Made by a program: the position numbers and the translations under genes. From Cenococcum geophilum 1.58 (lineage: Eukaryota > Ascomycota > Dothideomycetes > Gloniales > Gloniaceae), in the NCBI GenBank assembly GCA_001692895.1, contig KV748179.1, positions 372,001 through 436,000 on the forward strand: a DNA stretch of 64,000 bases, given 5' to 3'. The notes beneath the pieces are model-generated. The model had not been told where the DNA came from. It made no database searches and saw only the letters and a program-made list of their open reading frames with translations. Shown one piece after another: positions 1-11,100 of the stretch (the first letter of the stretch is position 1; every line of letters begins with the position of its first letter).

Positions 1-985
1 GCAAAGGTAACTACTACGAATCCGATGCCGCGGACCTCATACGGGCCACTCTCTCCGCCGTGGCATACCTCCACGACCATGGGATCGTGCACCGCGACCT
101 AAAGCCCGAGAACCTCCTGTTCAGAACCCCCGAGGACAACGCGGACTTACTGATTGCGGATTTTGGGCTCAGCAGAATCATGGATGAGGAGCAGTTCCAC
201 GTCCTGACGACGACATGCGGTACGCCAGGATACATGGCGCCGGAGATCTTCAAGAAGACAGGACATGGCAAGCCTGTGTATGTGACCGTACCATCCTTTT
301 CCTCCTATCCCCTCCTTTCCCTCCTGTCCCCTCCCCTCCCCCTCCCCTATCAACTCACCCACCGCAAATCTAACAAGCTGCCCCACCCAGCGACGTCTGG
401 GCCATAGGCGTAATTGCCTACTTCCTCCTCTGCGGCTACACACCCTTCGACCGGGACTCCAACCTGGAAGAAATGCAAGCGATCCTGGTCGCGGACTACT
501 CCTTCACGCCGCTGGAATACTGGCGCGGGGTCTCGCTCACGGCGCGCGAGTTCATCCGCCGCTGCCTGACCATCGACCCGGGGGCGCGCATGACGGCGCA
601 CGAGGCGCTGTCGCACCCGTGGATCGCCGACGCGGCCGTCAAGCAGGGCGGCGAGGATCTGCTGCCGACCGTCAAGAAGAACTTCAATGCGCGCCGCACG
701 CTGCACGCGGCCATCGATACCATTCGCGCCATCAATCAGCTCAGGGCTGGGGGCGCGGCGGGGCTGATGGATGGCGCGTTGAGCCGGGATCCGGCGAGGG
801 GGGCGGGGCAGCAGCAGCAGGGTCAGGGCCAGGGCCAAGGTCAGGGCTATGGGAATGGGGATGGGGCTGGGGATGCGATGGAGATTGACAGTCGCGGCCA
901 TGGGGCAGGGCAGACAGAGGCGATGATTAAGGAGCAGGAGCGAAAAATCCGACAGACGGCGCAGGGGATGTGGGAGCGGAGATGA
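1..985 (+). CDS. cmkA: Ca2+/calmodulin-dependent protein kinase, 3' part
   Basis: Serine/threonine kinase of the fungal CaMK I/II group, which phosphorylates proteins in response to Ca2+/calmodulin. The 5' end lies before position 1; the frame is already open at codon 3-5. Two exons are seen: 1-277 and 391-985 (TGA). Visible landmarks are the catalytic loop HRDLKPEN (about 90-113), DFG (157-165), the activation-segment end GYMAPEI (about 229-249), and after the intron DVWAIGV and the domain-closing HPWI. A basic stretch, KKNFNARRTLHAAI, follows the kinase core, where CaMK enzymes carry their autoinhibitory and calmodulin-binding segment. The tail is low-complexity, with a Gln/Gly run (about 808-848). 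CpA and TpG are common here, so RIP has not touched it. The symbol rests on resemblance to Aspergillus CmkA; the kinase family call is very secure, the orthology less so. Confidence 0.93.
278..390 (+). other. spliceosomal intron in the kinase gene
   Basis: A 113-nt intron with donor GTATGT at 278, a TCTAAC branch-site match at about 369-374 and acceptor CAG ending at 390. Splicing joins GT to C and restores Val followed by DVWAIGV in the correct frame. A pyrimidine-rich tract (about 293-348) lies inside it. Confidence 0.9.
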
Positions 986-1876
986 GGACGGTGCCTTTTC
1001 TCCCTTCTTCCCTCCTCTTTAGGTTTCTGAGATTTATACAGTTGAATGGGTGGGCAGGTTGTTGTTCGTTTGTCTTGTGGGATGGTGGAAGGTAAAAAAA
1101 TTCACGGCATGTAGATGGGATGGATGGTAAGTTTTCTTTTCCCTCTCTTTTTTGTTGCTTGGGATCTGGGATCTGAGATCTGAGGTCTCAGATGCGCTTT
1201 TCTGCTACCGTCTACGGACGCCGCTCCCAAAAGAGTAATATAGGGATGGATGGATGGATGGTTGGTTGGTTGGTTAACCGGCCGGTTAATTTGGATGCCG
1301 GGTTCTTACGCGCGTGGGTGGATAAGGCTAATTGCTGTGACGGGGACAGTTTTCGTGCTTCGAGCATACCCTCTTATTGTATTTCCTGTTTTAATGTCTT
1401 AAAATTTGTTTTTCCCTCTCCCCGTCTGCAATCGCCCTTCGCACGGCGAATTCGCGGGGTGGATGCTTTCCGATGCGGTGATCTGACATGACGGGGATTT
1501 CACTGATCTAATGATGCATTGTATCTGTGGGAAAAGCAACAGCGTACTAGCGCCATGCGGGACACTTCTTATAACATTTCCCGAATTCAGAGAGCCAATT
1601 TTTAATCGGTCTCGTGATGCGGTTCTAAAAGTTTCGATGACGCCTGAACCCCCCCCCCAACCCTAGTCATCAGTTCGTTCAACGCTGGAGAAGAGAGTAG
1701 AGAGTACATAGTCCCCTGATTTTGAAAGTGGTGATATTCCCGGCCTTCCTACCCTAGCTAAATCACTAGAGCCTTAATTGAATATTATAAATATGGAGTC
1801 CTTAAGTTCCTTAACTAATTGGGGGCCACGATTTAAATATATTCTAGAAGAGGAGACCTGTCTAAGGTAGGAGATC
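986..1876. other. 3' flank of the kinase gene, no gene seen
   Basis: Non-coding host sequence. It holds pyrimidine-rich stretches just after the stop, a GGAT/TTGG microsatellite at 1244-1276 and a run of nine C at about 1650. From about 1740 the composition turns AT-rich as the transposon block approaches. Short frames here show no family resemblance. Confidence 0.6.
1244..1276. repeat. microsatellite (GGAT)n then (TTGG)n
   Basis: About four GGAT units run directly into about three and a half TTGG units in the 3' flank of the kinase gene. Confidence 0.9.
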
Positions 1877-2099
1877 TATCACATATTGGGGGGGCTGATT
1901 TGGCGCGGTTACGACCCGGGTTAATACGAGGTTAGGGCCACCCCTGCTAATAACGCGCCCGAACCCCGTATGAGGTCGCGTAGCGACCGCCCCCAAGTAC
2001 CTTCGCACGCGATTTTGGGCGAAAAGGTACATAATGTATGTTAGATCGGTACTTCTGGACGGTCGCGTAATGTTGCTCTAAATTTACAACACCTAAACG

Positions 2100-2350
2100 C
2101 GCTCTACTTCTACATTAAGGCGTCTTAGTTACTATAATGCAGTCCTATATTAAGACGTTTTGGTCACTAGAGTATAGTCCTACATTAAGGCGTCTTAGAT
2201 ACTGTAGTATAGTCCTATATTAAGGCGTCTCGGTTACTACAGTATAGTCTTATATTAAGGCGTCTCGGTTACTACAGTAGTCCTATATTAAGGTGTCTTG
2301 GTTACTACAGTGCAGTCCTATATTAAGGCGTCTCAGTTACTATAGTAAGA
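2100..2350. repeat. subterminal tandem repeat of the Crypton (about 36-39 bp units)
   Basis: About seven imperfect units, each containing CCTATATTAAGGCGTCT followed by a GTTACTA-like half. Copy 2 carries the same unit at 26240-26370, but there two units are inverted relative to the third. The placement near the element end suggests a recombinase-binding array; that role is inference. Confidence 0.75.
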
Positions 2351-2393
2351 TAGTATTATATATATATATATACTACTTAATACGGAGCCTTTC

Positions 2394-4142
2394 TGTAAGC
2401 TTTGCAGTGTATAGGAATTAAATAAGCAACTTTATTGTAAATCTATGGAAATCAAGTAGTATAAATATATGAAAAAGGTGTAGGTAATAAAATGAAGGGG
2501 GGTACTAATGTGTAGCTAAAACAGGGTAATACGCAGTTGAGACGGGGTGGTACGCTAGTGAGACAGCGTACTGTTTTGGTAGGGTACTAATACCGGTAGT
2601 CGGTTACACACCCCCCCAGATTTGACGGTGTAGTCAAAGCTGTAGAAAGAAAAATAAAGGCAGAAACTATACTCCCTAGCTTTATATCTCTAGACATAGA
2701 GCTATATTTAAAGAGATATCCTCCATAGCCTCTTAGGAGACTATATTTGAAAAGGTGTCCTCCCTAGCCTCTTAGGAGACTGTATTTAAAGAGGTATAGT
2801 AATTTAATCTGCATTTGAGGCAGTTAATTAATCTGTACTCGCGGTAGATCCTTTTAATCTATAGTCGAGGTAGATATTTAGCATCCTTTGTAGGAGGCTC
2901 TACTAAATCGTTTGATCTAGGTGTGGTATTTTAATCTGCATTCGAGGCAGTTAATTAATCCGTGCTTAAGGTAGACGTTCGATCTGTACTTGAGGTAGAT
3001 GTTTAATCTGTGTTTGAGGTAGTCATTTAGGCTGTAGCTATATGAGCTGTAATCGAGGTAGATCTAGAGGTAGTTACTTAGTGACTCTGGTGACATTAAG
3101 ACGTTGTATCTGGTGACGTTGCGGTCGTCGCAATTGGTGCCGATGAGGCTAGTGCCAATAAGGCTGGTGCTAATGAGGCTAGTGCTAATGTAGGCTGGCG
3201 TTTCAAAAGGGCGTCTATAGCGTAATGGCTGCAACTAGTTGTAGTGTTGGTGCCTCCCTAGGAGGCCTTAATTTGATTTAGTAATAGGCCTATATTAAGG
3301 CTCTGGTTTGGTTTAATTTAATGTTCGCTAGCTAGTCGTTTAAATAGTTGTCTGGTGCCTTCTTTGTGTCTACCTAGTATCCTTGTCTTTTACCATTAGT
3401 ATATCCAAGTGTAACGTGGCCCGCCTCCACGTCGCCATACGGCCAAAAAGACTGAGAGTGCTTGCGAACTTGTCGTAAGCGCGGCGGGACCTAATATATA
3501 TACTCTTACACCAAGCTAGCTTCTACTCTGGCTCCGTGCTCTGACATCTCGCTCTGGCTCTGTGCTCTGGCTCTGTGCTCTGGCATCTCGCTTAGACGCC
3601 ATATAAGGTCGTTACGCTGTAGTGGATAGGTCGACTCTGTCGAATGGTTGTGTATCTGGGTTGAAGGAGGTTGGGTTTATACGGTTGGGTTTATATAGTC
3701 AGGTTCGGTTTGGTTTGATTAATGTTTAATATAATTAATGTTTAATTGCCCGTCCGTTTAGTAAATAAAGGTAATTATAAGTACAAGAGCGGTACCTAGA
3801 AGAAGCTTAAAACACTTATAAAGGTAGAAGAAGTAGTGACTTCTTAAACGAGGTAGCAGATTGATTGCTTAGTAAGCGCTAAACGTATAGATTAGATGCA
3901 GTATGGTAGGCAGGCCGGGCTTATAACTATAAGCTTTGTAATGTATAGGAATTAAATAAGCAACTTTATTATAAATCTATGGAAATTAAGTAGTATAAAT
4001 ATATAAAAAAGGTGTAGGTAATAAGATAAAGGGGGGTACTAATGCGTAGCTAAAACAGGGTGATATGTAGTCAAGACGGGGTAGTACGCTGGTGAGATAG
4101 TGTACTGTTTTAGCAGGGTACTAATACCGGTAGTTAGTTATA
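2394..4142. mobile_element. small LTR element (TRIM-like) in Crypton copy 1
   Basis: Fossil of a short, non-autonomous LTR element. The two LTRs are 215 bp each (2394-2608 and 3928-4142), bounded by TG..CA (the second reads TA..TA), and flanked by a perfect 5-bp duplication, ctttc. The 1.3 kb interior holds no recognisable retroviral-type coding domain. It contains short tandem motifs: about nine units of an AATCTG..GAGGTAG type at 2808-3075, GCTAGTGCTAATGAG-type units at 3145-3196 and GCTCTGGCTCTGT-type units at 3525-3592. It inserted after the Crypton. Confidence 0.85.
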
Positions 4143-4324
4143 CTTTCCCTCCCTTTCCCTCCCCCCCGCCCTAAGGGCTAGTAGTTAAATATTCTTATAA
4201 AGCCAATTTAAAGAACGCCGGCCTCGTAGCTGCTCTAGCTAGTTAATAGCCTATCTCTTATCTCTTACTATACTATCTTCTACGCGCCGTCTTATATCCT
4301 TAATTATCCTACGGCAACGGCTAT

Positions 4325-4707
4325 CCTTTATACTAATAATAACGTCCTATAAAATATGGCCCGTGCGTACTAATTATATATAGGCGGTAAGTCGTTCTGC
4401 TATATTACTAGGACTGCGAAAACACGCGAGATGCCTATACCCCACCCCAAATTTATATACGCACAAATAAATGCACCTATTACCACTATATCTCCCCTAT
4501 ATACTCCTTAAAATAATAACTAAATTAATTACTATAAGCCGTATAAGTGTATTTATGCGTATATATACAAATTTAGGTAGGGAGAGGTGGGCATAGGCGT
4601 CTTGCGTGTTTTCGCTAACTTTTTAGTCCACAGCGTGCGTAAGAAAGTTTTAATGTTCTTAACTGTGTGCACAGGCCACATTTTATAGGACGCCATCGGT
4701 GCAAGGG
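4325..4707. mobile_element. MITE related to the 13739-19823 transposon, with an inner inverted repeat
   Basis: A 383-bp insertion absent from Crypton copy 2. The outer inverted repeats (about 45 bp) include GTCCTATAAAATRTGGCC and resemble the ends of the 6.1 kb element at 13739-19823. Comparison with the empty site fits a 2-bp target duplication (AT). A second pair of inverted repeats, GCGAAAACACGC and its complement (about 4416-4617), lies inside, so a smaller MITE may be nested in this one. No coding capacity was seen. Confidence 0.75.
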
Positions 4708-4917
4708 ATAGAATATAGCCTCGCCATTAACCCGCTAGCGTGCCCCTTAGCAGCGATTAAGAGCTTTAATTAACGGCCTACCCGCTAGCCCTAAAGTCCA
4801 CTTAGCCAAGAGCTAGAATACCAAATTGCCGCCCTAAAGCATCTTATATTTCCTTAGCGGCGCCTATAGGTTAAAAATAAATAGGAGAGGTAGTTAAGTA
4901 TCTACTTACGCCTACGT

Positions 4918-5120
4918 TAGTAGGGGCGGTGCGGATATAGTAGATAGTTAAGCGGGGGGTACGGATATTAGCTAAACGGGGGGTGCGGATATAGTAGATA
5001 GCTAAGCGGGGGGTATAGGTATTAGCTAAGCGGGGGGTGCGGATATAGTAGATAGCTAAGTAGGCAGTGCGGATATCGTAGATAGCTAAGCGGGTAGTGC
5101 GGATATAGTAAACGTTATAG
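4918..5120 (-). repeat. 33-bp tandem array near the Crypton recombinase 3' end
   Basis: About six to seven units containing GATAGCTAAGCGGGGGGTG. The period is a multiple of three and the minus strand stays open through the array, so it could encode an 11-residue repeat of the type IYYIRTPRLA. Copy 2 has an array of different sequence at the corresponding place (26700-26830). Confidence 0.7.
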
Positions 5121-5129
5121 TAGACGGCG

Positions 5130-8100
5130 TAGGCCCGCCTAAAGGTGGATATATAGACTCCGTAAGCCCTATTTAAATGCCTGTCTTTCCTTACTAGATC
5201 TATATAGGTGTAGGTATAAATAATACTAATAACCTTTTTATCTTACTAAGGCGTTCTAAGATTATATGCACGTGTAATTAAACACCTTTAATCTCTAAGA
5301 TTGCGGCCTTATATTTTAGCTTAGCTACGGCCTTATAGGCAGGCTAGTATTTCCGCATTATTAGCTTATTTAGTATAACTATATTAGCTAGTAAGCTTTC
5401 TACCTATATAGCAAACCTCTAGTACTCCTTACAGCTAAAGAGGGAGTCCTTTTATAGGGGGTGGAGCGGGAACTGCTTACGTAGGATTACTAAGTCCTAT
5501 AATAGGATTACCCTAAACGTGTAGAGAAGGCGTAGAAATCTTAAGCCTATAAGGTTAAGCCGTACAACCTTATTATTAGCCCTATCTAGGTAGTAGGTCT
5601 CTATACATTTTAGCTAGACGTTAGTCTTAGGCCATATCTTTAAATAGAGGGCCTCCTCTAGTACCTCCCGCGCGTAGGGGAGAAAGTAGCCCTTTCCTTT
5701 CTTTAGGAAGCTAGTAATTAACTATATAAACGCACGGGGTAGGTAGCTAAGGTAGGCTCCCGTTATCGCGTCCGTATTCTAGCGTTCGGCCCATCTAATT
5801 TAGGTCTCCTTAATACCGCTAAGCTTAGCGTGCCGGATACTCTACTTACAGGCGCTATAGGTCTTCTTTTTTAAGTAAATCCCTACTCCTTAGAATATCT
5901 TCTTATTCTATTTAAACTGCGTATAATAGCTTAACGGCTGTTACGGTACTTTAACACTGCTAGGGAAGACGTATAGGTTATAATAGTTCTCTAGCTACTA
6001 AAAGAATAGGAAGCTCTTAGCACCGTCCTTACCCTGGCAGTTAAAAAAGTAGAAGGCTATTATAAAGAGAGGGTAGAGGATAGGGTTAGCGTTCTATATA
6101 TAGCCTATATACTTAACCTTACCATACTAGTTTTACTTCCCCTATATTATTAATATAATTATATACAGCGCTAGCTTATCTAGCTTAGGCCCTTTATTCT
6201 TTAGTTTAATAAGAATAAAGTTAGTAAGCTAAACGTCCTATCTACTCTCGCCCTAGGTAACGGTAGTATAGCCTAAGGAATAGGTTAGAAAACGGCAGCT
6301 ATATAGACTGGATAGGGTATATAGTAGTAGCAATATACAAACCTAATAAATGCTCGGCCGTAGTTTAAAGGTAAAACTTAACTAAACCTAGTATCTTAGA
6401 GCCCGTCTCCTAGCACTAAGTAATCGCCCTTTTAAGCCCTTTAACGTTATAGCCGCTAGTAATTATAAATAGGCCTTAGTTAATAAAGTTAACACATTAA
6501 ATCCGGTCCTTATTGCGGCGGACACTGTCTAGTATCGCTAAAAGCTTCGCCCCCTATAGCGGCTGCAAGGCCTTACCTTCTAATTGCTATATATAAAGCT
6601 TAGTAATAGCAGAGACGTAGCTATTTATAACTAAGTGTAACGACGCTATCGCACGTTACCTGCCAAATTCTGCTATATTCTGCCGACCTGCGATTGGCCC
6701 GCCTAAAGCTAGCGCCTTGGCGGCCCACCCTATATATTTATTTACATCGGTCCTAGCGACCCCTTTTCCTTCTCTTTAGCTTAGTATCTTCGTAATACAG
6801 CATTCGTTTAAGCTTCAGTTTAGAGGCATTTATTTAAGCCGTAACATTATACTAAGCTCTCCCTACCTTGCCTGGGAAGGCCTTAATAATATCCTACCCT
6901 AAAGAAACTTCGTCTGCAACAACGCATTAATACGCTATACTTAGACACTAAAACAACTCTATATTGCCTAGGAAGGCCTAGATAATATCCCACCTTATAA
7001 GCTAAATAGGACTGGACCTGTACCCCTAGAATTAAAACTAAAGCATATAATACTAACAAACTTTAGGAAGCTAATAATGGCACCTAAAGTAAGCTTATTT
7101 AAGAAAGCTGCCTCTATCTAAGAGGAACCTAAGATCCAATTGGGATTAGAAATTAAAGATAATAATAATATTATAAACATACGCGAGTAGATTCGTGCCC
7201 TTGCAGCCAGCTAGGAAGCCAATTATCTTAAAGTAAGAAATATATAAAAGACCCTACAAGAGATCCTAGAAAGCCTTACGGCCCTATAAAATAGCCCAGC
7301 TTCCCCTTTTTAAAGCCCTAGCCAACCTATTTACTCTACTAAATATAATATACTAGGGAGTATAGATATAATAACAAAGTAATTAAAGTCTGTTAAGCTC
7401 CCTAACCCCCTACCACTATCTAACGGGATAGACCCTACTTTTAAAAATTAGAGGATTTAAGTATAAGGAAAGCTCCGTGTTAACTACAACTATTTCCTTT
7501 CTAAAAAAGCTAAAATACTTTACCTCTTTAGTTAAACTACTGGGGACGCCTAACGGTACCTTTAAGCTAAGTTTAAGGACAACTCCCCTATTTAATTTAT
7601 ATCTGTTAACAAGATAATACGGCACCTAGCGGCTATTTATGTTAACCTAAATAAAGTACAGGATGCCTATTATAACTATAATTACCTAATAATAAAACTA
7701 AACTAACCCTTTGCCGAATTCTAGACTTAATTCCTATACCTTATAGGAAAAGGCTAGGTTCCCCTTAAGAACTACCAATTAGACCTATATAATAAGCTAA
7801 TAATCCAGCTATAAAAAAAGATTTCTGTAACCTTAGATAACCTACTAACCTATAAAAAACTCGCAGCTTATTATCTATTATTAGACTTAGAACTAAAGCG
7901 GATTGACGCCTACCCTAATTAGTAGAAGCGACTCTATAATAATCGGAACTCGCTAGCTATACCTATAGAAGCTAGAGCAGGAAGATAAGTTATAACTACT
8001 CTTATACTAAAGGCGGTTATAACTATATACTAGCAAGCCTTGCCTAACTAGCTATGTACTACACTATTAACTAGTATTCGCCGTAATACTCTAATTAACC

Positions 8101-11100
8101 TTGCCTCGGCTATGTGCTTTAACTACAATAAGTAAGGTTACTTTACCTTATCCTGCCCGGAGCTAAAGGATATAGGCAATATTAAGGAGATAGAGGAAGG
8201 AGAAACGTCAAATAAGTTAAGAAAAAAAGAACCTTAGGGAAAGACTCCCCCCTAGGGTACCCTATTAATCTTAAAGAGATTAATCTTAGTTAGTTAATGG
8301 GTGGAAAGTATTTTATGGTTCTATATATAGTATCTTAAAATAGATATAGAGTTAATATAACCGCCCTTATTAACACTAGAGTAAATAGCTTCACCTTTAT
8401 AAATACTACCTATATAAATAATGTTACTAAGTTTTTAAATATAGAAGCCATCTAACTAGAGAAGCCTGTCTAGGTAAAGGGCTATAACAGCTAAGCTAGT
8501 TGGCCCGTTACCTACATTTTAAAGTTATATATTACTCTTAACGGATAATACTAATACGGCATCCCCTTTTATATCCTAGACCTAGGGTTCTATAATATAA
8601 TCCTTAGACAAAAATAGATGTCCTATTTTAATATTTAGTTAAATATATAAAAAAGATAGTTTATCTAGCTGGAGGATAGACCGAGGTTACCCTTCTTTAT
8701 TAGGGAGATCTAAACCAACTATAAGACACTAGCTGTAAGGGCTAACCCTACCTACTAGCAGGATGTTTGGGCCTATAACCTAGCCTTTGCCTAAGAGGAC
8801 GCCCGCCGCAAAGCTAGAAAGAACTCTATACTAATAAAAATACTCTCCTAAAGCGCTATGTTTAAAGAGGACTCTACGTATAAAAGCGGGATAGATAATA
8901 ACGTAGATAATATCTAAATTATATAAATCTAACCGTTATGGAAAAGAACGTATTAATAAGATATAAGGGATAACCTCTAAAAGATATAATAGGAGCTAAA
9001 AGGAGTAATAATAACGCTAGTACCCTAGAAGTCCCTAAAGTTACATACGCCCCTATTATTAGTTAACCCCCCTACCGTAAATATCGCCGTAATTAGCGCT
9101 ATAGCATTCCACTTTAATATATACTAGAAGGATAATAAGGTCTTTATAATAAGCCTATATAAGATTAACCAAATTATTAATAATAAAGAGGAAAGGCTAG
9201 ATAAGGAAACTAACGAGAAACTAGTTAAACACCTCCTTTTTACTATTTATATAGGCTACAAGGATATATTCTTAAAGGCGGCCTTAGATAAGTTACCCCC
9301 CTACCAGACATATAATTATAAGATTTAATTAGAGGCTAATAACTCGCTAGGCTATAGCCCCCTCTACTATTAATTAATGGATAAGCTAAAAGTAATAAAG
9401 TAGTACTTAATTAATAACCTAAATAAAGGGTTTATTAAGCCAAGTTAAGCCCCTTTTACTTCCCCTATCCTATTTATAAAAAAGCCTAATAAAGGCCTTT
9501 ATTTTTATATTAACTATTAAAAACTAAACGCTATTACTTAAAAGGACCGGTATTTTATTCCTTTAATTAATAAGACCCTTATATATCTAAGCTAGGTAAA
9601 GATCTTTACTAAACTTAATATCCGCTAAGCTTTCTACCAAATTAGGATAAACCCTATATCTAAAGATTTAACAATATTCCGTACCTACTATAGTTCCTAT
9701 AAATATAAAGTTCTTCCTTTTAGACTAATAAATGGACTAGCTATATACTAAAGGTATATAAATAACGTTCTTTTTAATTACCTTAATAAATTCTACACGG
9801 TATACCTAGACGACATTCTTATATACTTAGACAACAAACTTAAGTATTAAGTTTATATTAAAAAGGTCCTAGAGAGACTACGGAACGCAGGCTTATAAGT
9901 TAATATTAAGAAATACAAGTTTAGGGTAAAACGTATAAAATACCTTAGGTTTATTATAACTATAGAAGGAATTAAGGTTAACCCTAAGAAGGTAAAGGTA
10001 ATCCGTAACTAGAAGCCCCCTTATATAGTAAAAGGAATCTAGTCCTTCCTTAGTTTTTATAATTTCTACCGCTAGTTTATCCGTAACTATAGAATTATAG
10101 TAAAACCTCTTATACAACTAACTAGGAAGGATATACCTTTTATCTTTAATAATAGCTATATAGAGGCCTTTAAAGAGGTAAAGGATTAGCTTATCTCTTC
10201 CCTAATCCTTTATCACTATAACCTAGACCTTAAATTAATGCTAGAAATAGACGCCTCTAATAGGGTTATAGTGGGAATCCTATTACAGTTACATCTAGAC
10301 GGCGAATAGTACCCTATAGCTTTCTTTTTAAAGATAATAAACCTAGCTAAGTGTAACTATAAAGTATACAATAAAGAAATACTAGCTATTATTTAATTAC
10401 TTTCCTAATAGCGCGCAGAGCTTAAAGGTATAAACTCCCGGATTAAGATATATACAGATTATAAAGCCCTAGAGTACTTTATAACTATAAAGCAGCTTAT
10501 AGGGTAATAAGCCTAGTAGGCTAAAATACTCTCCTAATTCTTCTTTATAATTATATATTGTTCTAGCAAGTAAAACTCTAAGGCTAATACCCTAACCTAA
10601 AGAGAATAAGATATAGGACCCTAGGATAAGCTAAAGACCTAATATTAGACACGCGCCCTCTTCTATCTAGAATAGCTTAACCTACGGATCCTTAAGGAGC
10701 TAGACTCCTAGTAAAATAAGCTAGCACTAATAGAGGAGTCCTTAGATAAGCTAATAGGGCTAATTAACCGCCTCCTAATTATAAACCGCACGGCTAACGC
10801 CCTAAGGGCCCTCCGTAAATAAGCTGTAAAAGAAAACCCCAATTTTAAGACGGAGGAAGGATTGCTCCTATACTAAGAGCGGCTTATAGTCCCTAATATT
10901 AACAATCTATAGATTAAACTAATCCGCAAAGCTTATTGCCAAGTTTTTACGGCATACCCTAGTAAGAACAAGACCCATAAAATTATTAACTACCGCTACT
11001 ACTAGCTAAGAATAGTTGTGGATATTAATTAATATATACGGAACTGCGAAAACTACTAGAGAGCTATAATCCCACGGGATAAGACCCTAGGACTACTTAA

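Noticed and set aside
350-901. 183-codon minus-strand frame over the kinase gene
   Set aside because: Antisense shadow of conserved kinase exons, with Arg/Ala/Leu composition from GC-rich third positions.
1192-1491. 99-codon open frame after the kinase gene
   Set aside because: It runs through a microsatellite, has no family resemblance and no supporting splice or start context.
1961-2090. GC-containing conserved block as an rRNA or tRNA fragment
   Set aside because: It is shared only with Crypton copy 2 (26100-26230) and is explained as the Crypton end; no cloverleaf or rRNA sequence was recognised.
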